Below are positions 54,878 through 62,647 of a DNA stretch of 64,000 nucleotides, in pieces. The DNA comes from Ensifer adhaerens. Its GTDB lineage: Bacteria; Pseudomonadota; Alphaproteobacteria; Rhizobiales; Rhizobiaceae. Numbering within the stretch: position 1 is the stretch's first letter; each line of letters begins with the position of its first letter. The notes under the pieces are model-generated. The model was not told the origin of the DNA. It saw nothing but the letters and a program-made list of their open reading frames with translations, and did no database searches. The position numbers and the translations under genes were made by a program. The stretch is taken from contig NZ_CP118610.1 in assembly GCF_028993555.1 (NCBI RefSeq), positions 1,860,001 to 1,924,000 on the forward strand, read 5' to 3'.

Positions 54878-56335
54878 TTATCGCCCCAACAGCCCATCCA
54901 GCCAGCGCCGGTCAAGCACCGTCTCCAGTTCGTTCGCGACATCGTCGAGCGCCGCATCGACCGACTGGCGATAGTTGCCGGCGCCGCCTTCGATGCCGAA
55001 ACTTTCGAGCAGTGCCGTGCGATAGGCATCGCTCGAAAACAGACCATGCAGATAGGTGCCCATCACCCGGCCATCCGCGGAAAGCGCGCCGTCCGGACGA
55101 TTGTCGATGCGGACCGAAGGACGGTCGCAGTCAGCACCTTGCGTCTTGCCCAGATGGATCTCGTAGCCCTCGAGCGCCACGTCGTGCTCCAGCGACCAGG
55201 CGCGGCTGTTGCGCACCGTCTTTTCCGGCGCCATTTCGGTTTCAACATCGAGCAGGCCGAGGCCTTCGACCGCACGCTCGCCACCTTCGATGCCGAGCGG
55301 ATCGGTCACGCGGCGGCCGAGCATCTGGTAGCCGCCGCAAATGCCGATGACCCGGCCGCCGCGGCGCACATGGCGCTCAAGATCGCGGTCCCAGCCCTGC
55401 GCCCGGAAATCGATGAGGTCGCCGATGGTCGATTTCGACCCGGGGATGACGACGAGGCCGGCGTCAGCGGGGATCGGGCTTCCCGGCCGGACGAAGACGA
55501 GATCGACCTCGGGCTCAGTGGCCAGCGGATCGAGATCGTCGAAGTTGGCGATGCGTGACAGCACGGGGACGGCAACCTTCAGCGCCCGCCCCTCGCCACG
55601 TGTCAGCTTCTCCAGAACGACGGAATCTTCGGCCGGCAGCCGTGCCGCCGCCTTCAGCCACGGCACGACGCCGAAACAGGGCCAGCCGGTGTAGCGATTG
55701 ACGGCGGCAATGCCATCGTCAAACAGCGTGACGTCTCCACGGAACTTGTTGATGAGATAGCCGGTCACCATGCGCCGGTCTTCGTCCGGCAGGATCGCAT
55801 GGGTGCCGACGAGCGAGGCGATCACCCCGCCGCGATCGATGTCGCCGACAAGCACGACCGGCACGTCGGCGCGTGTCGCAAAACCCATATTGGCGATATC
55901 GCCGGCCCGGAGGTTGATTTCCGCCGGCGAGCCGGCGCCTTCCACCACCACGAGATCAGCGCCGGCCGAGATCTGCTCGAAGCTTTCCATCACGGCGCCA
56001 AGAAGTTTCGGCTTCAATGCCTGGTATTCCCGCCCCTTGGCCTGCCCCGCCACCTTGCCCTGGACGACGATCTGGCTGCCGACATCGGATTGCGGCTTCA
56101 GCAATACCGGGTTCATGTGCACCGACGACGGCACGCGGGCCGCGAGCGCCTGCAGCCATTGCGCGCGGCCGATCTCGCCGCCGTCATCGGAAACGGCGGC
56201 GTTGTTCGACATGTTCTGCGGCTTGAACGGCCGGACCCTCAAGCCCTGATTGGAAGCGAGCCGGCAGAGCCCCGCCACCAGTACCGATTTTCCGACATCC
56301 GAGCCGGTTCCCTGCAACATGATCCTGCGTGTCAT
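54878..56335 (-). CDS. cobQ: Cobyric acid synthase CobQ (CbiP)
   Basis: A 485-residue glutamine-dependent enzyme that amidates the b, d, e and g side chains of adenosylcobyrinic acid a,c-diamide. The N-terminal domain starts [20 protein letters not shown] (P-loop), with [20 protein letters not shown] next; the amidotransferase nucleophile is in [14 protein letters not shown], with the catalytic histidine in TYLHGLF. The ATG at 56335 fits the family; the frame to 56386 adds 17 unneeded residues. It stands apart from the other cob operons. Confidence 0.96.
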   Translation of the reverse strand: MTRRIMLQGTGSDVGKSVLVAGLCRLASNQGLRVRPFKPQNMSNNAAVSDDGGEIGRAQWLQALAARVPSSVHMNPVLLKPQSDVGSQIVVQGKVAGQAKGREYQALKPKLLGAVMESFEQISAGADLVVVEGAGSPAEINLRAGDIANMGFATRADVPVVLVGDIDRGGVIASLVGTHAILPDEDRRMVTGYLINKFRGDVTLFDDGIAAVNRYTGWPCFGVVPWLKAAARLPAEDSVVLEKLTRGEGRALKVAVPVLSRIANFDDLDPLATEPEVDLVFVRPGSPIPADAGLVVIPGSKSTIGDLIDFRAQGWDRDLERHVRRGGRVIGICGGYQMLGRRVTDPLGIEGGERAVEGLGLLDVETEMAPEKTVRNSRAWSLEHDVALEGYEIHLGKTQGADCDRPSVRIDNRPDGALSADGRVMGTYLHGLFSSDAYRTALLESFGIEGGAGNYRQSVDAALDDVANELETVLDRRWLDGLLGR

Positions 56336-56584
56336 GGGACAACCGGTAACACTGAAACGGTCAGCGGCAAAGGTCTGTTTCGACACGATTTCGCCGCAAT
56401 TGAGCGAGGCTTCTCACGCATTGTTTCGACCTTTCGCAAGGCTTGTCGAAAATGCCGCGGCTGGTAGCCAAAATGCGACATGGCGTGGCGAGTTTGGTAT
56501 TCAGTTTTTCGCAGTGCACACCTATATCAGCGCCATAGCAACAAGCCCGGAGCAAAGGCCTCCGGCCTCTCAAGGTTTACGTCC

Positions 56585-56728
56585 ATGCTGTACATCTTCA
56601 GCAAGCCCAATTTCGTCCAGATCGCCTGGAACTCCAAGGTTCCGTCCAGCCAGTCGCGCGTGCGCAACCTCGTCGTCGACGCGCCCTTCGGCCCGCTCGG
56701 CGTCATCCGTACGTCGAACGTCGGCTAA
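56585..56728 (+). CDS. Conserved-looking 47-residue protein, function unknown
   Basis: The frame begins MLYIFSKPNFVQIAWNSKVP and ends PFGPLGVIRTSNVG. 44 of its 47 codons end in G or C, as in real genes of this genome, and a strong terminator follows 54 bp after the stop. It has no signal peptide or membrane span. Divergent from cobQ. I do not recognise a family. Confidence 0.65.
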   Translation: MLYIFSKPNFVQIAWNSKVPSSQSRVRNLVVDAPFGPLGVIRTSNVG

Positions 56729-56781
56729 GTCTGCGATCGGGGCGGAATGCCCCTTCGAGCTCTCCTCCCAGAGCCTCTCCA

Positions 56782-56807
56782 CCGCCCCCATCCGGGGCGG
56801 TTTTTTT
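56782..56807 (+). terminator. Rho-independent terminator after the 47-residue gene
   Basis: CCGCCCC pairs with GGGGCGG around a 5-base loop (56782-56800), followed by seven T residues. Confidence 0.88.
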
Positions 56808-57031
56808 ATGGCGACGACGAATGGCACCGAAACGCCGAGTGCCGCAGTGGCTCGCCGTTTTCCGCAACCGGTCTGCTCAGGATAGGACAAACCCATGCGA
56901 TGGGGTCGACCATCGGTAGGGCAACTGCGTCTCTCCAACGCTCCCGCCAACGCCTGCACGGTCGACGGCCGGAAAGCCTCATTCAGGTGAAGTTGCCGAT
57001 CGGGGTACGGCAACTCGCTGAAGTGCACCCT

Positions 57032-57124
57032 CAGGCTGGAGAGCGTTCCGACTGCGTCAGCGTCCAGGAGGCGGCTTAAGCCGACGGCGTCAGCGGCAAA
57101 GATAGCTACCAGTCTCCGCTCCAT
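57032..57124 (-). pseudogene. 5' relic of an adenylate-cyclase-like gene
   Basis: After a strong ribosome-binding site (GGGAGGGGG) and ATG, the frame reads MERRLVAIFAADAVGLSRLL then DADAVGTLSSL, matching the start of class III cyclase/TPR proteins such as the gene at 51882. The rest of the frame (to 56570) no longer resembles a cyclase and runs over a terminator on the other strand. Probably a remnant. Confidence 0.6.
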
Positions 57125-57905
57125 CGAGACCCCCTCCCGAATTGCGGCAACGAGAGTGCGATAAAAGGCTTGGATGCGGCCCGAAAGAGCGGGCGGCGTT
57201 GTTGGCGGATGCCCTGAAATGCGAAGGCCGCATCAACCTCGAAACGAGGGATGCGGCCGCCAAAAAAACGCCTGGTCACTTCGGGGTAACGCACCGAAGG
57301 TTCGCGTGAGATCCGGGACGCACAACCTGATCCGGATCTGCGGCAGTCCCCCGCCGCGAGAAGAACAATTAGCCGGACATCGTTACCGGATGGTTATTGA
57401 GGATTTAACCAAAGATGAATTTCGGCTTTTTTTGAATTTTTTTCGCGACATGCGTGGCAATCGCCGTGGCGCAATCACGACAGGAAACTTCAGGATCTCG
57501 ACAGGGATCCGAGCGACGTGGCGCATAGCGCCATTTTTTGCGGCAGGAATTGTCGTTATTGCTTAAATTCGGCCTTTCTGATGCTCGAAAAACGCGCGCC
57601 GAAGATGTCGCAGACAGAATGCGCGCCGCGCGGCGGCGACCCGACCTTCCGATTGAAGAGGTTGATTTCTCAACAAGAATACTTAGGCTTGGCTGGCGGT
57701 ATAAGAGGAGATTGGCTGGCGACAGGGTTCCGCGGCCAGGGCTGAAAACGAACTCCCGCACCGTCCGCAGCAAGGGTGAACCTTGGCTTGTTTGATGCCG
57801 AAACCCAGGCTGCATAGTTGCTCCGGGCGACGGAGGATGCTCGGCATCCGCCGGAGGTTCCCGTTTGGATATTGGCTGCAAATAAAGACTGGGAGGTCTT
57901 GCAAC
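57125..57905. other. Long non-coding region upstream of the ABC binding-protein gene
   Basis: About 780 bp. It contains a nested hairpin (GGCCGCATC...GATGCGGCC with CCTCG/CGAGG inside, 57226-57258), an AT-rich stretch at 57390-57450, a possible -10 element TATAAG near 57700, and hairpins GGATGC/GCATCC and CAAGG/CCTTG in the likely mRNA leader. No supportable gene. The leader could hold a regulatory RNA, but I cannot match it to a known riboswitch. Confidence 0.45.
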
Positions 57906-58904
57906 ATGAAGAAACTCCTCGCTTCCACCATTCTCGCCGCGGGCCTCTACGCTCTGGCGGGTTCCGCGCAGGCTGCGGAATGCGGTGAAGTCAGCATTGC
58001 CGAAATGAACTGGGCTTCCGCCGGCGTTGCCGCCCAGGTGGACAAGTTCATTCTCGAAAACGGTTACGGCTGCACCGTGACGCTGGTCACCGGCGACACC
58101 ATGCCGACCTTCGCTTCGATGAACGAGAAGGCGCAGCCCGACATGGCGCCGGAACTCTGGGTCAACGCGGTGCGCACGCCGCTCGACGCAGCGATCAAGG
58201 AAGGCCGACTGATCGAAGCGGCCAAGATCCTGAGCGAAGGCGGTGTCGAGGGATGGTGGATCCCGAAATTCCTCGCCGACGCGCATCCGGACATCAAGAC
58301 GGTGCAGGACGCGCTGAAGCACCCGGAACTCTTCCCGGCACCGGAAGACTCGAGCAAGGCTGCGGTTCACAACTGCCCGTCCGGCTGGAACTGCCAGGTC
58401 TCGACCGCCAATCTCTACAAGGCGCTGAACGCGGAGAAGGACGGCTTCCTTTTGGTTGATACCGGCTCGGCCGCCGGCCTCGACGGCTCGATCGCCAACG
58501 CCTTTGAAAAGAAGACCGGCTGGCTCGGTTACTACTGGGCACCGACCGCCATCCTCGGCAAATACGAGATGACCCGCCTCTCCTTCGGCGTCGATCACGA
58601 CAAGGCCGACTGGGATGCCTGCACCGCCGTTCCGGATTGCCCGAACCCGAAGGTCAACTCCTATCCGGTCTCCGACGTCTACACGGTCGTGACCAAGTCC
58701 TTCGCCGACAAGGCGAGTGTTGCCATGGACTACGTCAAGGCACGCAAGTGGGACAACGGCACGGTCAACAAGGTTCTCGCCTGGATGGACCAGAACCAGG
58801 GCACCAACGAGGATGGTGCCAAGCACTTCCTCGCCGAGTTCCCGGACATGTGGACACAGTGGGTGAGCCCGGAAGTGGCCGAGAAGGTCAAGGCCGCACT
58901 CTGA
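57906..58904 (+). CDS. proX: Glycine betaine/proline-type ABC transporter substrate-binding protein
   Basis: A 332-residue periplasmic OpuAC-family protein. The signal peptide is MKKLLASTILAAGLYALAGS (cleavage after AQA). The mature chain reads CGEVSIAEMNWASAGVAAQV and has tryptophan/aromatic-rich segments (VEGWWIPKFLADAHP, GWLGYYWAPTAILG) suited to cation-pi binding of quaternary amines. GGGAGG precedes the ATG at 57906; the upstream frame is dropped. First of three genes in the order X-W-V. Choline, glycine betaine or proline betaine are all possible ligands. Confidence 0.9.
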   Translation: MKKLLASTILAAGLYALAGSAQAAECGEVSIAEMNWASAGVAAQVDKFILENGYGCTVTLVTGDTMPTFASMNEKAQPDMAPELWVNAVRTPLDAAIKEGRLIEAAKILSEGGVEGWWIPKFLADAHPDIKTVQDALKHPELFPAPEDSSKAAVHNCPSGWNCQVSTANLYKALNAEKDGFLLVDTGSAAGLDGSIANAFEKKTGWLGYYWAPTAILGKYEMTRLSFGVDHDKADWDACTAVPDCPNPKVNSYPVSDVYTVVTKSFADKASVAMDYVKARKWDNGTVNKVLAWMDQNQGTNEDGAKHFLAEFPDMWTQWVSPEVAEKVKAAL

Positions 58905-58913
58905 TTGAGCGGA

Positions 58914-58969
58914 TGGCAGGCGGTGATTCAAGATCGCCGCCTGCCAGCTCCGGTCGGCTTGTGCCGGAG
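58914..58969 (+). terminator. Intra-operon hairpins after the binding-protein gene
   Basis: TGGCAGGCGG pairs with CCGCCTGCCA (58914-58946), and CTCCGG with CCGGAG follows directly (58948-58969). There is no T-run, so they probably stabilise the proX transcript or attenuate read-through into the permease gene. Confidence 0.55.
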
Positions 58970-59196
58970 TACGAACAAGAAGGCAGCCTCGTGGCGGTTG
59001 CGCCTGGCGTCTATCGTTCAAGAGGCGGCGAACCGTGGCCCTGAGCGTCGCAATCAGTAAAGCGGACGCCACATTTCGCTGACACAGTTTACGTGCCGGG
59101 GCCCGAAGAGGTCACCCAAATGTGCGCCGTCCTCGACACGATCGATGACGAGACGCAGCCGGCTTCATAAAACTTCCGGCCAAGAAGGGGAAACAT

Positions 59197-60108
59197 ATGG
59201 CATCCATCTGCAGTGTCTTGCCAGCTTTGCTCTGCAAGTTCCCTGCCATTGACGAGAGCACGATCCGCTTGGCGCGCAAGGCCGTCGACGATAGCTTCAA
59301 GGGTTTCGTTCGATCGTACGGTAACGCCATCGACACGGTGGTCCAGCCGCTTCAATGGTTTTTGAATTACCTGGAGAGTCTGTTCGTCAGCTCGCCCTGG
59401 GTCGTCATCCTGGCTTTGATGATCGCGGTCGTCTATTTCAGCAGCCGCAACATCAACGTCACCATCGGAACCGCGCTGTCGATGATCGCCATCGGGCTCG
59501 TCGGCCTCTGGAACGACACGATGATCACGCTTGCGATGGTCACCGTCTGTACGTTGATATCGATCCTGATCGGCATTCCGATCGGCATCCTGATGGCGCG
59601 CTCGGACCGGGTGCAGGCTTTCGTCAATCCGATCCTCGACGTCATGCAGACGATGCCGAGCTTCGTGTACCTGATCCCAGTCGTCATGATCTTCGGCATC
59701 GGCAAGGTGCCCGGCCTCATCGCCGTCGTCATTTACGCCGTTCCGCCGATGATCCGTCTTACCAATCTCGGCATCCGCCTCGTCGACAAGGAAGTGCTGG
59801 AAGCGGCCGACGCCTTCGGCTCGTCCACCTGGCAGAAACTGAAGAACGTGCAGATGCCGCTGGCGCTGCCGACCATCATGGCCGGCATCAACCAGACCAT
59901 CATGATGTCGCTGGCGATGGTGGTGGTCGCGTCGATGATCGGCGTCGGCGGCCTCGGCAAGAACGTTCTGCAGGCGATCGCCAACCAGTTCTTCACCGTC
60001 GGCTTCCTCAACGGCTTTGCCCTTGTCGGCATCGCCATCATTTTCGACCGTACCAGCCAGGCTTTCGGCAAGCGGCTGCAAAAGCACTCGGAGGTTATCC
60101 ATGGCTAG
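59197..60108 (+). CDS. proW: Quaternary-amine ABC transporter permease (ProW type)
   Basis: A 303-residue inner-membrane permease with six or seven spans. An N-terminal extension (FPAIDESTIRLARKAVDDSF) precedes the membrane domain; the coupling loop is KEVLEAADAFGSSTWQKLKN, and ARSDRVQAFVNPILDVMQTM is typical of ProW/OpuAB. It overlaps the ATPase gene by 8 bp and follows the binding-protein gene after a 292-bp gap with hairpins. Confidence 0.92.
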   Translation: MASICSVLPALLCKFPAIDESTIRLARKAVDDSFKGFVRSYGNAIDTVVQPLQWFLNYLESLFVSSPWVVILALMIAVVYFSSRNINVTIGTALSMIAIGLVGLWNDTMITLAMVTVCTLISILIGIPIGILMARSDRVQAFVNPILDVMQTMPSFVYLIPVVMIFGIGKVPGLIAVVIYAVPPMIRLTNLGIRLVDKEVLEAADAFGSSTWQKLKNVQMPLALPTIMAGINQTIMMSLAMVVVASMIGVGGLGKNVLQAIANQFFTVGFLNGFALVGIAIIFDRTSQAFGKRLQKHSEVIHG

Positions 60109-61147
60109 TCACGCGATCGAGGTGAAGAACCTCTACAAGATCTTCGGACCCCGCGGCGGCGACTTTGTCGACGCCGTCAAGAAGGGCATGGGCAAGGCCG
60201 AGCTCAACGAGAAGCACGGCCACGTGCTCGGCCTGCAGGACATCAACATCTCCATGCCCCCCGGTGGCGTCATGGTGGTCATGGGTCTTTCCGGCTCCGG
60301 CAAGTCGACGCTCATCCGCCACATCAACCGGCTGATCGACCCGACCTCGGGCGAAGTGCTCTATGACGGCGTCGACGTCTGCAAGATGAACGACGCCGCG
60401 CTCAGGGAATTCCGCCGCCACAAGACGGCGATGGTCTTCCAGAAGTTCGCGCTGCTGCCGCACCGCACCGTGCTCGACAACACCGTCTACGGCCTCGAGA
60501 TCCAGGGCGTGGAGCCCAAGGAGAGCGAGAAGCGCGCGCGTGGCTGGATCGAGCGTGTCGGCTTGAAGGGCTTTGAGAACCACTATCCGAACCAGCTTTC
60601 GGGCGGCATGCAGCAGCGCGTCGGCCTTGCCCGCGCGCTCACCAACGATGCCGACATCCTGTTGATGGACGAAGCCTATTCGGCGCTCGATCCGCTGATC
60701 CGCGTCGACATGCAGACCGTGCTTCTCGACCTGCAGAAGGAACTGAAGAAGACCGTCGTCTTCATTACCCACGACCTCGACGAGGCACTGCGCCTCGGCG
60801 ACAAGATCGCCATCCTGCGCGATGGCCGCGTGGTGCAGCAGGGCACCGGCCAGGAGATCGTGCTGTCGCCTGCCGACGACTACATCACCGCCTTCGTCAA
60901 GGAAGTGAACCGTGGCCGGGTGATCAATGTCGAGACGATCATGCGACCGCTCTCAGGGAACGCCGAAGGCGTGCCGCTCGTGAGCGGTACGGTCCTGGAA
61001 GCGGCAGCCCGCACCATGACCGCCGCCCGCGTCGCAAGCGCTCATGTGGTCGATGCGAATGGCCGCCCGATCGGCGCCCTCGACCTGTCCTCCGTCATCG
61101 CCGCCATGGTGACGCCGGTAAGCCATGAGGATCGCGCAGCCGCGTAA
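60101..61147 (+). CDS. proV: Quaternary-amine ABC transporter ATPase (ProV type)
   Basis: A 348-residue ATPase. Walker A is MGLSGSGKSTLIRHI, the signature LSGGMQQRVGLARAL, and Walker B ILLMDEAYSALDPL (Asp-Glu-Ala, as in ProV/OpuAA). The C-terminal ~70 residues are CBS-like (VVDANGRPIGALDLSSVIAA) but short, about one module. The ATG at 60101 lies inside the end of the permease gene; the earlier frame start at 60017 is a shadow. The stop is followed by a paired palindromic repeat. Confidence 0.93.
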   Translation: MASHAIEVKNLYKIFGPRGGDFVDAVKKGMGKAELNEKHGHVLGLQDINISMPPGGVMVVMGLSGSGKSTLIRHINRLIDPTSGEVLYDGVDVCKMNDAALREFRRHKTAMVFQKFALLPHRTVLDNTVYGLEIQGVEPKESEKRARGWIERVGLKGFENHYPNQLSGGMQQRVGLARALTNDADILLMDEAYSALDPLIRVDMQTVLLDLQKELKKTVVFITHDLDEALRLGDKIAILRDGRVVQQGTGQEIVLSPADDYITAFVKEVNRGRVINVETIMRPLSGNAEGVPLVSGTVLEAAARTMTAARVASAHVVDANGRPIGALDLSSVIAAMVTPVSHEDRAAA

Positions 61148-61199
61148 TCAAAAGGGCAATCGAGGAGGTCCGTCCTCATCGGCGCGGTCAAGGAAATAG

Positions 61200-61370
61200 C
61201 CCCTCATCCGCCTGCCCGCACCTTCTCCCCGTTCTGACGGGGAGAAGGGACTCGTGGCGGCATCTGCAATCCCCCGCAAGACTTTATGAATAGCCAGCCC
61301 AAAATCCGGCCGCCCGCAGCAGTCCTCGTCCCCTCGCCCCGTCTGCGGGGAGAGGGTTAGGGTGAGGGCA
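61200..61370. repeat. Pair of inverted palindromic repeats at a convergent junction (copy 3)
   Basis: Unit A starts CCCCTCATCC near 61200 and carries CCTTCTCCCCGT/ACGGGGAGAAGG (61221-61248, 12 bp). Unit B is inverted, with CCCTCGCCCCG facing CGGGGAGAGGG (61331-61355) and ending GGGTGAGGG. They lie between proV (+) and the D-Ala-D-Ala carboxypeptidase gene (-). Confidence 0.77.
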
Positions 61371-61394
61371 GGCTCAGAGGATACAGTCAGGCGA

Positions 61395-62264
61395 TCAGTT
61401 CGTCGTGGTGGTCGCCGTCGCCGCAGCGACCGGCTCGGCAACGCTTGCGGCGCTCGCGTCCTGCTTCGGCGGCAGGAACTTGTCGAGCAGGCCGATCATC
61501 TCGTCGTCACGCGCTTGCGCTGTCTTGCCGCCCATGACGACGGCGACGAGCCGGGTGCCACCGCGCTTGGCCGACGTGACGAGGTTGTAGCCGGACGCGT
61601 CGGTATAGCCGGTCTTGATGCCGTCGACGCCTTCGTAGCGCTTCATCACGCCGTTGTGGCCGCGCAGCTTCATGCCGCGAAACTCGATCGTCTTGTTGGC
61701 GAAAAGCTGGAACTCGGTCGGAAAGTCGCGCATCAGCGCGAGGCCCAGCGTCGCCATGTCGCGCGCCGTCGTCACCTGGACCGGGTCCGGCAGACCGTTG
61801 GCGTTCTTGAACACCGTGCGGCTCATGCCGAGCGCCTTGGCCTTCTGCGTCATCATCTCGCCGAAAGCGGGCTCGTTGCCGGCAAGCGTCTCGCCGATGA
61901 CGACCGCCGCGTCATTGGCGGAAAGCACGACCATGCCCATGACGGCTTCGCGCACGGTGATCTGGCGACCGGCGCCGACGGCCAGCTTGAACGGCTCGAG
62001 GCCGTTGGCATGTTCGGAAACCGTCAGCTTCTGATCCCACTTGAGCGTGCCGTTCTTCAGCGCTTCGAAAGCGAGATAGATCGTCATCATCTTCGTCAGC
62101 GAGGCCGGAAAGTTCAGCTCGTCGGCATTCTCGGCTTCGAGGATCGAGCCGGTCTCGGCATTGACGACAAAATGCGCCTGCCCGGCTGCGGCATAGGATG
62201 CGCTGCCAAGGAGCAGGCTCAGGGAGACCGCGGTGGACGCGACCAAACGGTATAGGGACTGCAT
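61395..62264 (-). CDS. D-alanyl-D-alanine carboxypeptidase (PBP5/6 type)
   Basis: A 289-residue exported peptidase that trims peptidoglycan pentapeptides. The signal peptide is MQSLYRLVASTAVSLSLLLG (cleavage after YAAA). Active-site motifs: SLTK (Ser55, Lys58) in FPASLTKMMTIYL, SAN in VVLSANDAAVVIGE, and KTG in GIKTGYTDASGYNLV. The tail is alanine/threonine-rich and lacks the long C-terminal domain of PBP5. The ATG at 62264 is used; the frame to 62438 adds an unlikely basic leader. Confidence 0.93.
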   Translation of the reverse strand: MQSLYRLVASTAVSLSLLLGSASYAAAGQAHFVVNAETGSILEAENADELNFPASLTKMMTIYLAFEALKNGTLKWDQKLTVSEHANGLEPFKLAVGAGRQITVREAVMGMVVLSANDAAVVIGETLAGNEPAFGEMMTQKAKALGMSRTVFKNANGLPDPVQVTTARDMATLGLALMRDFPTEFQLFANKTIEFRGMKLRGHNGVMKRYEGVDGIKTGYTDASGYNLVTSAKRGGTRLVAVVMGGKTAQARDDEMIGLLDKFLPPKQDASAASVAEPVAAATATTTTN

Positions 62265-62647
62265 ATCGTGTTTTCTCGTTTCGACGCTCTCGAACGATCT
62301 CGGGAGGAGGATCGTGATCGCATAATGGAAGACATGCCGCAGATTACGGCAACGGCCCGGTTTTCGCGGCCGACACACCCCCGTCTTTTTACGGGCGGGA
62401 GCGCCAGGCGGCAAGCACCTGCGGCAATCGGCGCGCATTTATCGACGCCTGGGACATAAAGGACACGGGAGCCGGCGGAGGGTGAAGCGCCCACGCCTCG
62501 CCTGCCGGTTTCACCGAGACTTAACCTCATTGCGCCAAGGTGACATCGCATCCCTGCCCGGCCAGTGCCCGCACGGTCACCGGACGGGGCCCGCAATCGA
62601 CGCCGCCCGGGATCGCGGCAAACTTGCTCAACCCGTTTCGGCACGCC
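62265..62647. other. Divergent intergenic region, nothing specific recognised
   Basis: About 380 bp between the carboxypeptidase and O-antigen ligase genes. It must contain both promoters. I see no gene, repeat or terminator that I can support. Confidence 0.45.

Noticed and set aside
56570..57031. Continuation of the cyclase-like minus-strand frame as a full gene
   Set aside because: Beyond the first ~31 codons it does not resemble any cyclase region and it is antisense to the 47-residue gene's terminator.
57226..57258. Strong nested hairpin as a possible terminator
   Set aside because: No T-run follows on either strand (A residues follow on the plus strand), so it is kept only as a structural note in the intergenic entry.
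57391..57566. Open frame MVIEDLTKDEFRLFL... upstream of proX
   Set aside because: Its first half is AT-rich with codon use unlike real genes here, with no ribosome-binding site or recognisable domain.
57405..59072. Long minus-strand open frame over the proX gene
   Set aside because: It is a shadow of proX, which has a signal peptide, family motifs and a good ribosome-binding site.
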